A stretch of DNA of 64,000 nucleotides from Enterobacter sp. 10-1 (GTDB taxonomy: Bacteria > Pseudomonadota > Gammaproteobacteria > Enterobacterales > Enterobacteriaceae). Made by a program: the position numbers and the translations under genes. Below, piece by piece: positions 1 to 8,742 of this stretch; positions within the stretch are counted from its first letter, which is position 1, and every line of letters begins with the position of its first letter. The stretch covers positions 62,001 through 126,000 of the forward strand of contig NISF01000006.1 in the NCBI GenBank assembly GCA_002270295.1, written 5' to 3'. A model generated the notes under the pieces. The model saw only the letters and a list, made by a program, of their open reading frames with translations, ran no database searches and was not told where the DNA came from.

Positions 1-36
1 GAGCAGGGAGGATACCAGCTGCAGCAGCCGGCGTGA
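1..36 (+). CDS. 3' end of an unidentified plus-strand gene (partial)
   Basis: The first 36 bases can be read as eleven codons followed by TGA, and a strong terminator hairpin follows 25 bases later, which suggests a gene entering from the left and ending here. Only eleven residues are visible, so the product cannot be named. The neighbour beyond nemA in E. coli (gloA) would lie on the other strand, so this is probably something else. Confidence 0.3.
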   Translation, partial: EQGGYQLQQPA

Positions 37-61
37 GCGGATTAACGGGCGGATATACGAA

Positions 62-89
62 AAATAGCGGCGGTACTCCGCCGCTATTT
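62..89. terminator. Bidirectional intrinsic terminator after nemA
   Basis: A perfect 12-bp inverted repeat (AAATAGCGGCGG, loop TACT, then its complement) is flanked by A/T-rich runs on both sides. It lies just past the nemA stop codon and can also serve the gene entering from the left. Confidence 0.8.
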
Positions 90-113
90 CTTTGGCCGCT
101 GTAAAAGAGGGCG

Positions 114-1211
114 TTACAGCGTCGGATAATCGGTATAGCCTTCCGCGCCGCCGCCGTAGAAGCTCTCCGGACGCTGCGGGTTCAGCGCCGCTTTATGCTT
201 CAGGCGGGCAACCAGATCGGGGTTGGCGATAAAGTCGCGACCGAAAGCGACGGCGTCAATCAGGCCTTTGCTAATCAGATCGTTGGCCTTTTCAACCGTA
301 TAGGCGCCCGCGCCGATAATGGCGCCCGGGAAGCGCGCGCGAACCTTCTGACGGAACTCATCGCTGTACGGCTGGCCGCCGGCCCAGTCCGGCTCGGACA
401 TGTGCAGGTAGGCGATACCTCGTTTAGCAAGCTCTTCAATCAGATACAGCGCGTCGGCTTCTTCATTCGGGCCGTTATCGACGTTCTGGAAGCTGCCGAT
501 TGGCGATACGCGGATACCGATGCGATCGGCGCTCCACTCTTTACTGACCGCCTCCACCACTTCCAGCACCAGGCGAGCGCGGTTTTCAACGCTGCCGCCG
601 TACCGATCGCTACGATGGTTAGAGGTCGGGGAGAGGAACTGGTGCAGCAGGTAGCCGTGGGCGGAGTGCAGTTCCACCAGATCGAAGCCGGCGTCGCGCG
701 CGTTGCCTACCGCCTGGCGGAAGTCGTTGACGATCCCTGGGATCTCATCGAGCTCCAGCGCCCGCGGCATGGAGGTATCGGCGCGAACGGCGTGGCCGTT
801 CTCATCACGCAGCGACGTACGGGTGCCGGCGCTGATTGCGGACGGCGCAACCGGCGCCGCGCCGCCTGGCTGCAGGCTGTTATGTGAGATACGACCGGTA
901 TGCCACAGCTGTACGGCAATATGTCCCGCTTCGGCGTGAACGCCGGCGGTGATTTTCTGCCAGGCCGCGATCTGTTCAGGGCTGTGCAGACCCGGGGCGC
1001 CGGCATAGCCTTTAGCCTGGGCGGAGATCTGCGTCGCTTCCGAAATAATCAGTCCCGAGCTGGCGCGTTGACGGTAATACTCGGCCATCAGCGGAGTAGG
1101 GATGTCGCCGGGCTCAATGCTGCGCAGGCGGGTTAACGGAGCCATAAACACGCGGTTAGGTACGGTGACCGCACCCACTTTCAACGGGGTAAACAATTTT
1201 GATTCGGACAT
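114..1211 (-). CDS. nemA: N-ethylmaleimide reductase, Old Yellow Enzyme family
   Basis: This 365-residue FMN-dependent NAD(P)H oxidoreductase matches NemA over its full expected length. It is a cytoplasmic TIM-barrel enzyme that reduces electrophilic alkenes such as N-ethylmaleimide, and nitro compounds. The N-terminal core [11 protein letters not shown], the [14 protein letters not shown] segment and the [14 protein letters not shown] block are signatures of Old Yellow Enzymes. It follows nemR on the same strand after a 53-bp gap, so the two are very probably one transcript controlled by the NemR operator upstream of nemR. A second, degenerate operator-like sequence lies in the gap. Confidence 0.95.
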   Translation of the reverse strand: MSESKLFTPLKVGAVTVPNRVFMAPLTRLRSIEPGDIPTPLMAEYYRQRASSGLIISEATQISAQAKGYAGAPGLHSPEQIAAWQKITAGVHAEAGHIAVQLWHTGRISHNSLQPGGAAPVAPSAISAGTRTSLRDENGHAVRADTSMPRALELDEIPGIVNDFRQAVGNARDAGFDLVELHSAHGYLLHQFLSPTSNHRSDRYGGSVENRARLVLEVVEAVSKEWSADRIGIRVSPIGSFQNVDNGPNEEADALYLIEELAKRGIAYLHMSEPDWAGGQPYSDEFRQKVRARFPGAIIGAGAYTVEKANDLISKGLIDAVAFGRDFIANPDLVARLKHKAALNPQRPESFYGGGAEGYTDYPTL

Positions 1212-1224
1212 AATGACTCCTGAG

Positions 1225-1240
1225 TAGACCGGTCGTCTTG
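1225..1240. promoter_or_regulatory. Degenerate NemR-box-like sequence before nemA
   Basis: TAGACCGGTCGTCTTG sits 14 bp upstream of the nemA start. Its left half is identical to the TAGACC half of the operator upstream of nemR, but the right half departs from GGTCTA. It might be a weak second operator or chance. Confidence 0.3.
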
Positions 1241-1264
1241 AAATGGGTTAAATAAAAACGCCTG

Positions 1265-1864
1265 TCAAACGCCAGGCGCGGCAATAATACTTTTGGCATG
1301 GGCAAGGGCGCTTTCAAGCGGCGTTGCGCTGCGCGTAATTTTGGCCTGCAGGTTGGCGCCCAGCCACAAGGAGTAGAGCACCTGCGACAGGGTTAACGCG
1401 TCGCCGCTGAAAACCAGGCTGCCTTCCTGACGCCCCTTGTCCAGCGCTTCGCCAAGCAGGGTAATAATCTGGCTGGCCCCTTTGTCCATCTCGGTACGCA
1501 TCGACTCCGACAGATCGCAAACTTCCGCCGACAGCTTCACCGTCAGGCAACCGCTGATAATGCCCTGCTGGCAAAACTGGGTAAGCGTATGCTGATAGTA
1601 AGCCAGCAGGCGATCGCGATAGTTGCCTTCGCCGTGGGCGAAATGCTCCACCAGCCGCTGCAGATAGCCGGCGTAGTGATGTTCCAGCAGCGCAACCCCG
1701 TAAGCTTCCTTTGAGCGAAAATAGTGATAGAAAGAGCCCTTCGGCACTTCCGCCGTTTTCAGCAGTTCGCTCAGGCCCATGCCGGTAAAGCCGCGGTGCA
1801 TGCACAGCTGTTCGCCGGTGGCCAGGATATGTTCGCGGGTATCGCATTCGCTATGTTTGTTCAT
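1265..1864 (-). CDS. nemR: TetR-family electrophile-sensing repressor NemR
   Basis: NemR is a TetR-family repressor that senses N-ethylmaleimide, methylglyoxal, quinones and bleach through reactive cysteines and derepresses nemA (and gloA in E. coli). The N-terminal helix-turn-helix (about residues 10-55, ending GSFYHYFRSKEAYG) is classic TetR. Cys106, the key sensor of E. coli NemR, is present in GCLTVKLSAEVC. I start it at the ATG giving 199 residues, the E. coli length; a start three codons earlier is possible. The palindromic operator begins 14 bp upstream, consistent with autorepression. Confidence 0.95.
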   Translation of the reverse strand: MNKHSECDTREHILATGEQLCMHRGFTGMGLSELLKTAEVPKGSFYHYFRSKEAYGVALLEHHYAGYLQRLVEHFAHGEGNYRDRLLAYYQHTLTQFCQQGIISGCLTVKLSAEVCDLSESMRTEMDKGASQIITLLGEALDKGRQEGSLVFSGDALTLSQVLYSLWLGANLQAKITRSATPLESALAHAKSIIAAPGV

Positions 1865-1878
1865 GCCGCTCACTGTAG

Positions 1879-1894
1879 TAGACCGATTGGTCTA
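1879..1894. promoter_or_regulatory. NemR operator
   Basis: TAGACCGATTGGTCTA is a perfect 6+6 inverted repeat with a 4-bp centre, the form TAGACC-N4-GGTCTA known for NemR. It lies immediately upstream of nemR in the gap divergent to ydhL. Confidence 0.9.
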
Positions 1895-2007
1895 ATGCAA
1901 GTGATAAATTTAAATGATGTGTGGCGTAGAGGCTGAGCAACAAAAGTTGCCAACCGCGGATGAAACGTCTTCAATGAGAGAGAGAAAGAGGCAACCGGAG
2001 GCGTGAG

Positions 2008-2247
2008 GTGGCAGAGCAGCTGGAGTTTTTCCCGGTACAGAGTCCGTGCCGGGGAATTTGTCAGTCGGACGAACGCGGCTATTGTCGCGGCTGTTTGCGC
2101 AGCCGCGAGGAGCGTTTTGCCTGGCAAACGATGAGCGACGTACAAAAGCAGGACGTTCTGCGGCTGTGTCGCCAGCGCCTGTTGCGCAAATTACGCGCGG
2201 CTAAGGCGGAAACAGCGGAAGAACCGCAGCAACCCTCACTGTTTTAA
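2008..2247 (+). CDS. ydhL: DUF1289 small cysteine-rich protein YdhL
   Basis: This 79-residue protein of the DUF1289 family begins with GTG behind a CGGAGGCGTGAG purine-rich site. The conserved Cys pattern SPCRGICQSDERGYCRGC, about residues 13-30, suggests metal or Fe-S binding, but the function is not established. It is divergent from nemR and is followed 48 bp later by ydhF, as in E. coli. Confidence 0.85.
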   Translation: MAEQLEFFPVQSPCRGICQSDERGYCRGCLRSREERFAWQTMSDVQKQDVLRLCRQRLLRKLRAAKAETAEEPQQPSLF

Positions 2248-2295
2248 TTGCAAAAATGGGTATACTCAAAGCACTTTTTTGTTGAGGACGTTGTT

Positions 2296-3192
2296 ATGGT
2301 TCAGCGTATTGCTATGGCTCCGCAGGGGCCGGAATTCTCGCGTTTTGTTATGGGCTACTGGCGTTTGATGGACTGGAATATGTCCGCGAAAGAGCTGGTC
2401 AGCTTTATTGAGCAGCACCTGGATCTTGGCGTCACAACCGTCGATCATGCGGATATTTACGGTGACTATCAGTGTGAGGCGGCGTTTGGCGAAGCGCTGA
2501 AGCTGGCTCCGCAGCTACGTAGCCGGATGGAGATCGTCAGCAAATGCGGCATCGCCACGATGGCGCGGGCGGAAAATACCATTGGCCACTATATTACCGA
2601 TCGCGACCATATTGTGCTCAGCGCCGAGCAGTCGCTGCGTAATCTGGCTACCGACCATCTCGATTTGCTGCTGATTCATCGCCCGGATCCGCTGATGAAT
2701 GCCGATGAGGTGGCGGAAGCCTTCCTCGCGCTGCACCACAGCGGCAAGGTGCGCCACTTCGGCGTCTCAAACTTCACGCCGGCCCAGTTTACCCTCCTGC
2801 AATCGCGCCTGCCGTTTACGCTGTCGACTAACCAGCTGGAAATCTCGCCGGTGCACCAGCCGCTGCTGCTGGACGGCACCTTAGATCAGCTGCAGCAGCT
2901 GCGGATCAGGCCGATGGCGTGGTCCTGCCTGGGCGGTGGCCGTCTGTTTAATGATGAAAGCTTCCAGCCGCTGCGCGATGAGCTGGCCCAGGTTGCCAGG
3001 GAGCTTAATGCCGAAAGCATCGAGCAGGTGGTCTACGCGTGGATCCTGCGCCTGCCGTCGCAGCCGCTGCCGATTATTGGCTCCGGCAAGATTGAGCGCG
3101 TCCGCTCCGCGCTGGTGGCAGAAAAGCTGAATATGTCCCGTCAGCAGTGGTTCCGCATCCGCAAAGCCGCGCTGGGATACGACGTCCCGTAA
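2296..3192 (+). CDS. ydhF: Aldo/keto reductase YdhF
   Basis: This 298-residue cytoplasmic oxidoreductase of the aldo/keto reductase superfamily has a predicted (alpha/beta)8 barrel and NADPH use. The catalytic Asp-Tyr region (TTVDHADIYGDY), the central GVSNFTPAQ motif and the C-terminal IIGSGKIERVRSA cofactor loop are visible. The ATG at 2296, 7 bases after GAGG, is chosen over an upstream in-frame TTG because it restores the family length. The physiological substrate is unknown. In E. coli sodC follows ydhF; here a terminator and ydhK follow directly. Confidence 0.92.
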   Translation: MVQRIAMAPQGPEFSRFVMGYWRLMDWNMSAKELVSFIEQHLDLGVTTVDHADIYGDYQCEAAFGEALKLAPQLRSRMEIVSKCGIATMARAENTIGHYITDRDHIVLSAEQSLRNLATDHLDLLLIHRPDPLMNADEVAEAFLALHHSGKVRHFGVSNFTPAQFTLLQSRLPFTLSTNQLEISPVHQPLLLDGTLDQLQQLRIRPMAWSCLGGGRLFNDESFQPLRDELAQVARELNAESIEQVVYAWILRLPSQPLPIIGSGKIERVRSALVAEKLNMSRQQWFRIRKAALGYDVP

Positions 3193-3233
3193 GCGACGCA
3201 AGAGCGTTACCGGCGCTCGTGATACGCCCCGAT

Positions 3234-3271
3234 AAACCCGGATACGGCCCGCGCCGCTCTCCGGGTTTTTT
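3234..3271 (+). terminator. Intrinsic terminator of ydhF
   Basis: AAACCCGGA pairs with TCCGGGTTT, and the right arm runs into a TTTTTT tract. It closes ydhF before the convergent ydhK. Confidence 0.8.
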
Positions 3272-3288
3272 CTTTCAGCGCCAACGCC

Positions 3289-5313
3289 TCACGCCGTCCT
3301 TTCTTCTATCGTTCCGACGACAGGCGCCTGCTCCAGCTGCGACAGCGCGCAGTAGAGGCGCCAGATAACCGCCGCCAGCTCCTTCGCCGCCGGCTGATGA
3401 TGATGACTAAGCGTGTCGCAAATGCGCTGTAGCTCCTGCAGCGTCGACGCCAGCGGCCGCTGCTGAACGCCGCGCTCGCTCATCACATCCCGCAGCAGGC
3501 TAATGCACAGGTCGCGCACCTGAGAGAGCGGGTCGGAGCGGGTTTCCCATTCCCGAAGCTGCCACACCACGTGGGAGCAGTTAAGCAGCACAACCCCCCA
3601 GCGCAGCAGCCAGCGGCGCGCCAGGGCATCCTGGCTGTTACTCAGCTGGCTGATATGGTGGTAAACCAGAGACTCAAACTCGTGCTCGCTATGCTGCGGA
3701 TGGCGGCTAAGCTGATCGACAAAGTGACGCCGTAACGCTCTGATGTGACGACGGCTCTTGCGCGCATCCGAGCCCGGACTTATCACCGCGAAGGCAAGCC
3801 AGGCAAGGCCTACGCCGATGATTTTCCCCAGGTTATCGTTGAGAAATGCGGCAAAGTCGTAGACCGGCGGGTTGGTCACCGAAATAAACGAACCCATAAA
3901 AACGATCAGCTGCCCCCACAGACCCGCCAGCTTCGGCATCTGCAGCTTGAGCAGCTGCATGGTAGTGAGCAGCGGGAAGAGGAACAGCAAAAATTGCCAT
4001 AAATCGGTTATCTGCACCATCAGGCCGAATTTGACCACAAAGCTGAACAGAGAGAGCAGCACCAGCGTGCGCATCAGCAGCGTCAGCGATTTAAACGGCG
4101 AGGGCGAGATGGAGTAGAGCACGCAGCAGATAGCGGCGAGGGTGAGCGCGGCGGCGCTGGACTGCCACTGGGTGCTGATGCCCCACGCCCCGACCATCAC
4201 CAGCGCGCAGAAGGTTCGCACGCCGTTCCACAGCGCTTCCGCCTGATCGGTGTGGCGGGCCAGCGCGGGCGCTGAAGGAACGTTGAATTCGGTCACCGCC
4301 GTCGCGTTCTCCACCCGGGCTATCCAGCGGCTGCTCTGCAGATACAGGCGGCAGAAGTAGCGCAGGCGCATCCAGAACGCCAGGTGCCGGTAGTCGGCCG
4401 TGGCACCGGGCGCCAGCGGGGCGATAATGCGGGCGACGGAGTAGAGATCGGCGCGCGGGCTGGCCAGCTCGCTCAGCAGCGTCTCCAGCACCGCGCGGGT
4501 ATTCCTGGGGGCATCGGGCCAGTTGAGCAGCATCCGGCGCAGGCTGGAGATGACGCTGGTCATACGCAGCTGCTGGTGCAGCAAATAGTTCAGCAGCGGA
4601 TTCTGCCGGCGGAAGCGGTAGTGGCTCCAGAAGGCCTGAATACGCAGCAGGTTCATGGTCAGGATCTGGCCAATAACGCTTTCGTGGGCGGTGCGAATCG
4701 CATCGGTAGTTTCCGGTACCCACAGCAGGCTGGCATGCTCCAGCAGGCGCGCATGCATATTTTTCAACGCCGTCAGCAGCGTGGTGCCGTCGGAGGTGCT
4801 GGGCAGGATCATCATCATGACCCCGCCGCAAAGGATCCCGACGATGACTTCGCAAACGCGCGACTGGGCAATGCTCCACAGCTCGTTGGCGTCGGTAACG
4901 TTGATAACCGGGAAGGCAATAATGGCGCAGGTATAGCCGGCAAGCTGGAAAGCGTAGGCCACGTTGTTGGTGTACATCGCGCAGGCCCAGGTGCAAAGCG
5001 CGATCCATGCCGAGATGCTGAATAAGAACAGCCACGGATCGTTCAGGGTATGGCCGGCCAGCAGCAGGGCGGCACAGGCGCCGAGCAGGCTGCCGGCGAT
5101 ACGGCCAAAGCTTTTGCTGATCACGCCGCCGACGGTAGGAAAACTGACCACCGCCGCTGAGGTCATCGCCCAGTAGGGCTCATCCAGGTTCAGCCAGTAG
5201 GCGACGCTCAGCGCCAGGCACATGGCAATGCCGTTGCGCAGCGCGTATCGCCACTGCGCCCGGCTGGCCTTAACCCAGGGAAGCGCGCGCCACGTCAGGG
5301 CCTGCACCTTCAC
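3289..5313 (-). CDS. ydhK: Fusaric-acid-resistance type (FUSC) inner-membrane protein YdhK
   Basis: This 674-residue inner-membrane protein has two blocks of transmembrane helices (roughly residues 25-170 and 360-500), each followed by a long soluble segment, as in the aromatic acid exporter/FUSC family (AaeB relatives). It starts with GTG, sharing one base with the ydhJ stop codon (TAGTG), so translation is coupled. With YdhJ (periplasmic adaptor) and YdhI (small membrane protein) it probably forms an efflux pump; the substrate is unknown. Confidence 0.9.
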   Translation of the reverse strand: MKVQALTWRALPWVKASRAQWRYALRNGIAMCLALSVAYWLNLDEPYWAMTSAAVVSFPTVGGVISKSFGRIAGSLLGACAALLLAGHTLNDPWLFLFSISAWIALCTWACAMYTNNVAYAFQLAGYTCAIIAFPVINVTDANELWSIAQSRVCEVIVGILCGGVMMMILPSTSDGTTLLTALKNMHARLLEHASLLWVPETTDAIRTAHESVIGQILTMNLLRIQAFWSHYRFRRQNPLLNYLLHQQLRMTSVISSLRRMLLNWPDAPRNTRAVLETLLSELASPRADLYSVARIIAPLAPGATADYRHLAFWMRLRYFCRLYLQSSRWIARVENATAVTEFNVPSAPALARHTDQAEALWNGVRTFCALVMVGAWGISTQWQSSAAALTLAAICCVLYSISPSPFKSLTLLMRTLVLLSLFSFVVKFGLMVQITDLWQFLLFLFPLLTTMQLLKLQMPKLAGLWGQLIVFMGSFISVTNPPVYDFAAFLNDNLGKIIGVGLAWLAFAVISPGSDARKSRRHIRALRRHFVDQLSRHPQHSEHEFESLVYHHISQLSNSQDALARRWLLRWGVVLLNCSHVVWQLREWETRSDPLSQVRDLCISLLRDVMSERGVQQRPLASTLQELQRICDTLSHHHQPAAKELAAVIWRLYCALSQLEQAPVVGTIEERTA

Positions 5314-6209
5314 TATGGCCGGCCGATAGAAACGGTACAGGTGGTGCCGGAGATAAGCGTGATCTCCTGCGGCAGGCCGGTCAGCTCTATGCGTACCGGC
5401 ACCCGCTGGGCCAGGCGTACCCAGGGAATATTCGGTTTAATATCCGCCACCAGCGCGGCGCCGTTTTCAACGCTTTGGTCAACAATGGCGCGGCCAATGC
5501 TGGAAACGTGACCTTGTAACTTTTGCTTGCTGCTATAGAGAATCACCTCGGCGCTATCCCCGGCGCGGATATGACGCAGCTTGGTTTCTTCAAAATAGCC
5601 AATGACGTAGAACGAGTGGCTGTCCACCAGCGCGAACTGGGGGCGGCCGACGGAGGCGTAGTCGCCAACGCGGGTGGAGAGATTGGTGACCCAGCCGTCA
5701 ACCGGCGCCTTAATCACGGTCTGGCTGAGCTGCCAGCGGGCGCGTTCGAGACTGGCCTGCGCGACGCCCATCACGGCTTTGGCCGCTTCGAGGACCGCGT
5801 TGGCGGTATTCAGCGCGGTGCCGGCGCTTTCCAGATCTTCGGCGGAAATCACGTTTCGCGACAGATTTCGGCGGCGGGCGGCGTCACTCGCGGCTTTTGC
5901 CTGTTCCACCTGGGCCTTCGCCAGATCGGCTCGGGTTTTGGCCAGCTGTGCCTCGGCGTCGAGCAAGGCAATACGATAGGGGGTGTCATCGATCTTAAAC
6001 AGCACGTCTCCGGCTTTCACCAGCTGGTTATCGCGGACGTTAAGCTGCAGGATGCTGCCGGATACCTGAGGCGTGATGCTGACCTGCTCGGCGCGCACCT
6101 TGCCGTCACGGGTCCACGGCGATTGCGTGTAGTAGTTCCAGACCAGCCAGGCGGCAATAATCGCCAGCGCCGCAATCAGTAGGGTTGAGAAGTATTTTAT
6201 TTTTTTCAT
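5313..6209 (-). CDS. ydhJ: HlyD/AaeA-type membrane fusion protein YdhJ
   Basis: This 298-residue periplasmic adaptor has a single N-terminal membrane anchor (about residues 8-25), two biotinyl-lipoyl-like half motifs ([20 protein letters not shown] and [20 protein letters not shown]) and, between them, an alanine-rich coiled coil at about residues 85-150. This is the standard plan of HlyD-family proteins that link an inner-membrane pump to the outer membrane. It is the middle gene of ydhIJK and overlaps ydhK by one base. Confidence 0.92.
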   Translation of the reverse strand: MKKIKYFSTLLIAALAIIAAWLVWNYYTQSPWTRDGKVRAEQVSITPQVSGSILQLNVRDNQLVKAGDVLFKIDDTPYRIALLDAEAQLAKTRADLAKAQVEQAKAASDAARRRNLSRNVISAEDLESAGTALNTANAVLEAAKAVMGVAQASLERARWQLSQTVIKAPVDGWVTNLSTRVGDYASVGRPQFALVDSHSFYVIGYFEETKLRHIRAGDSAEVILYSSKQKLQGHVSSIGRAIVDQSVENGAALVADIKPNIPWVRLAQRVPVRIELTGLPQEITLISGTTCTVSIGRP

Positions 6210-6219
6210 TGAGTTAACA

Positions 6220-6456
6220 TTACCAGACGGTCAACAGAACCAGTGCCAGACACACTGAAAGCGCAAACAGGGAGAGATCCATCAGCAGCGGGTGCCAGAT
6301 ATCGCCGGCGTACATCCAGTCGCGCAGCTGACGATGAAGCACCAGCCAGATAAAGAACCCCAGCAGGACGGCTTTAAACAGAGGGGGGAAATAGATAGAA
6401 GCGCCAAACACCAGGTCCTGGAGCGACAATCCGCAAGCGTTAAGACTCAGTTTCAC
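6220..6456 (-). CDS. ydhI: DUF1656 small membrane protein YdhI
   Basis: This small inner-membrane protein has two predicted helices (about residues 20-40 and 56-78) and belongs to the DUF1656 family, typically found with HlyD/FUSC pairs (AaeX-like). I take the GTG at 6456 (78 residues), which lies 9 bases after AAGGA; an in-frame TTG two codons upstream is too close to that site. It is first in the ydhIJK operon and divergent from slyA across an AT-rich gap of about 175 bp, so SlyA control of ydhIJK, reported in related bacteria, is plausible. Confidence 0.88.
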   Translation of the reverse strand: MKLSLNACGLSLQDLVFGASIYFPPLFKAVLLGFFIWLVLHRQLRDWMYAGDIWHPLLMDLSLFALSVCLALVLLTVW

Positions 6457-6632
6457 AAGCAAAAATCCTTTGCCGTTGCAGGGAGAATGTCAGGTAATGC
6501 TATTATTTGCATTGTAAATCATTGTTTTCATATTAGTGAATCAGGTAATTCATTTGTTTTGATTATTTAAATGCTGCACACTATTCTAAAATCAGTATAA
6601 TAACTTAGCAAGCTAATTATAAGGAGATGAAA

Positions 6633-7067
6633 TTGGAATCGCCACTGGGTTCTGATCTGGCACGTTTAGTGCGCGTCTGGCGCGCGCTGATCGACCATCG
6701 CCTGAAACCTCTGGAGTTAACGCAGACGCACTGGGTCACGCTGCATAACATCCATCAGCTGCCGCCTGAGCAGTCGCAGATTCAACTGGCGAAAGCCATC
6801 GGAATTGAGCAGCCTTCTTTGGTGCGTACGCTGGATCAGCTGGAGGAGAAAGGTCTCATTTCTCGCCAGACCTGCGCCAACGATCGGCGGGCGAAGCGTA
6901 TTCGGCTGACGGAAAAAGCGGAGCCGCTGATCAATGAGATGGAAGAGGTTATCAGCAAAACGCGCGATGAAATTCTGGCTGGCGTCTCGACGCAAGAGGT
7001 TGAAATGCTGCTCGGTTTGATCCGCAAACTGGAACACAATATTCTGGACCTCCAGGCAAAAGATTAA
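6633..7067 (+). CDS. slyA: MarR-family transcriptional regulator SlyA
   Basis: SlyA is a dimeric winged-helix regulator that often counteracts H-NS silencing and responds to small aromatic ligands. The recognition region [20 protein letters not shown] and the wing [17 protein letters not shown] are near-identical to E. coli and Salmonella SlyA. I choose the TTG start at 6633 (144 residues): AAGGAG at 6621-6626 lies 6 bases before it, whereas it directly abuts the upstream ATG at 6627. Rare TTG initiation is also used in E. coli slyA. Confidence 0.95.
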   Translation: MESPLGSDLARLVRVWRALIDHRLKPLELTQTHWVTLHNIHQLPPEQSQIQLAKAIGIEQPSLVRTLDQLEEKGLISRQTCANDRRAKRIRLTEKAEPLINEMEEVISKTRDEILAGVSTQEVEMLLGLIRKLEHNILDLQAKD

Positions 7068-7075
7068 CCTGTTCA

Positions 7076-7097
7076 GGGCCTTGATCTCTCAAGGCCC
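7076..7097 (+). terminator. Hairpin terminator of slyA
   Basis: GGGCCTT and AAGGCCC form a 7-bp stem around an 8-base loop just after the slyA stop, followed by a T-rich stretch. Confidence 0.65.
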
Positions 7098-7105
7098 TTC
7101 ATTCT

Positions 7106-7800
7106 CTACTTCGACTCATGCCGCACGACGACGCGGTTGCGTCCGCCGTTTTTCGCTTCGTACATTGCCGCATCCGCACTCTTCGGTCGTCAGGCGACCG
7201 TCAACGGCGGTAAATACGCCGCGCGTGATACCACGAATACAGCATGTCACTCTGCGGGATTAGCACCGGTAGCGTAAATATATAGTCCGAACAAAAGAAG
7301 GCGCCGCTGTACCAGAATATATTGCGCAATCGGCTTATATAAACCAGCAGCATTAGCGTTATTAACCAACTAGCGACTATAACCCGGCCAATACGGTTAT
7401 GCCAGAGCGGATGATTACTTGAATAAAGCCATGACGGAGTAATTATCAGCGTCGTAAAACTCGGGCAGCTCGTCAGAATAACGGTATGAACCTTTCTGGT
7501 GAGGCGCGGGCTATGGCGGAAGTGATATAAAATAATCGCGGGAGTAAAGAGTATGACCAGCATCGCGTTGCGCGGAAGATAAAGAAAATCAGCGCGGCGC
7601 TAGCGTCAGGTATGGCCCTGGTTGCAGAGAAGCCAGTCCGAATGGCCGCTAAACCTTCCCGGCACCAGCAGCGCCGATCCGCCGTAGGCGCAGGCAATGG
7701 CGGTCAGATGCAGGCGCTCCCGAACGCACCAGTACTTCATAGTGAGGTGTAATATCAATAAAAATATAGTCAATACCGGCAACAGCACCGGACTGGACGT
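7106..7800 (-). pseudogene. Degraded membrane-anchored diguanylate cyclase (GGDEF) remnant
   Basis: Reading the minus strand, the segment near 7800-7606 encodes hydrophobic membrane helices (LLPVLTIFLLILHLT) and then hits a stop. A second frame (about 7590-7199) continues with further helices and stops again. A third frame (about 7180-7106) gives ADAAMYEAKNGGRNRVVV, the unmistakable C-terminal end of a GGDEF domain. The catalytic GGDEF core is missing entirely. This is therefore a former cyclic-di-GMP synthase with a MASE-like N-terminus, inactivated by at least two frameshifts and a large internal deletion. The exact sensor type is uncertain. It lies between the slyA and slyB terminators. 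Confidence 0.75.
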
Positions 7801-7880
7801 CGATGTGCGACTATAACGTCAGGGGCGGCTGAACCGCAAAACGATATGGCCGGATTCAATATCTTGATCTTTGGGGAATA

Positions 7881-7902
7881 ATGCGGCCCCGAAAGGCCGC
7901 AT
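7881..7902 (-). terminator. Hairpin terminator of slyB
   Basis: ATGCGGCC and GGCCGCAT form an 8-bp stem immediately after the slyB stop codon; on the minus strand a T-rich but interrupted stretch follows. Confidence 0.65.
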
Positions 7903-7911
7903 GAAAGAATA

Positions 7912-8379
7912 TTAACGCGGGGACACGGTGACCTGGCTGCCGCTGCCGGCAATCGCGACGCGCTGGCCAACGGAGAACGGGGTGCTGCCCTGTTTCTGGA
8001 CCACCAGAATGGTGTTGCCGTCATCCTTACGGATTTCCAGCTCAACGCCCTGGGTTTTATTCATTGCGCCCTGGACGCCCTGGCCGGCTACGCCGCCCGC
8101 AACTGCGCCTGCTGCCGTTGCCAGCGAACGGCCCGTGCCGCCACCGATGGTGTTACCGAGGAATCCACCCAGAACTGCGCCGCCGATAGCACCGATGGCA
8201 TTGCTGTCATCGCCGCCCTGGATCTGAACCGCGCGGGTATGAACGATGGTTCCGTAAGTTACGCTCTGGACCTGTTTGGCTTCGGATGCGGAGTAAACAT
8301 CACCGGAAAGGCCGCTGCTGCTGACGCAGCCCGCAAGAGTAAAACCAATCATCGAGACAGCCAAAACACGTAAAATCAT
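7912..8379 (-). CDS. slyB: Outer-membrane lipoprotein SlyB
   Basis: This 155-residue lipoprotein has a signal peptide ending in the lipobox LAGC (Cys18), a glycine-zipper segment (about residues 60-105, many G-xxx-G repeats such as GGAVLGGFLGNTIGGG) and a C-terminal beta-rich domain. SlyB is an outer-membrane stabilising protein of the PhoPQ regulon in enterobacteria. It is followed by its own hairpin; a TATAAT box lies 51 bp upstream of the start. Confidence 0.94.
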   Translation of the reverse strand: MILRVLAVSMIGFTLAGCVSSSGLSGDVYSASEAKQVQSVTYGTIVHTRAVQIQGGDDSNAIGAIGGAVLGGFLGNTIGGGTGRSLATAAGAVAGGVAGQGVQGAMNKTQGVELEIRKDDGNTILVVQKQGSTPFSVGQRVAIAGSGSQVTVSPR

Positions 8380-8742
8380 TTATGAATCTCCTTCACCAAA
8401 TAGCGTTCTGTTGAACTTCCATGTGGTCAATTATATGGCATTTAAGCGCCAGCTGGCATAGCTTCCGCATGGACAATATGAAAAATAATAAGCAAAAACG
8501 TCTTAACCGCAGCTAAACGTAAGCGCTTTACGCGAAGCGTCGCGTTTATAACTGCGAGGCTTCGGGCTTCTCTGTTCAGGCTTTGGCGCCGTTTTAAAGC
8601 GGCTAAAACCTGATTATCTGACAGCCGGAATGATTTAAGGTTTATCCGTTTTAGTGTTAAAAAAAATTATTGTCCCATAGCAATGACCCCGTCTTTATGA
8701 TGGAGTGTCGCTATACGAGAGTCATGGAATGAAGGAAGGCGT
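8380..8742. other. Intergenic region slyB/anmK
   Basis: This 363-bp AT-rich divergent control region contains a minus-strand TATAAT at 8430-8435 suited to slyB. GGTTTA-N5-TTTAGT near 8639-8655 loosely resembles a PhoP box but sits on the anmK side, and I do not rely on it. No gene is seen. Confidence 0.5.
8430..8435 (-). promoter_or_regulatory. Candidate -10 element of slyB
   Basis: TATAAT on the minus strand, 51 bp before the slyB ATG. No good -35 hexamer is present at 16-18 bp, as expected of an activator-dependent promoter; SlyB is known to be PhoP-activated. Confidence 0.4.

Noticed and set aside
4091-5035. 314-codon alternative frame inside ydhK
   Set aside because: Arg/Ala/His-rich composition typical of a shifted frame in high-GC coding DNA; ydhK is clearly the real gene.
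8639-8655. PhoP-box-like GGTTTA-N5-TTTAGT
   Set aside because: The second half does not match and it sits on the anmK side rather than the slyB side.
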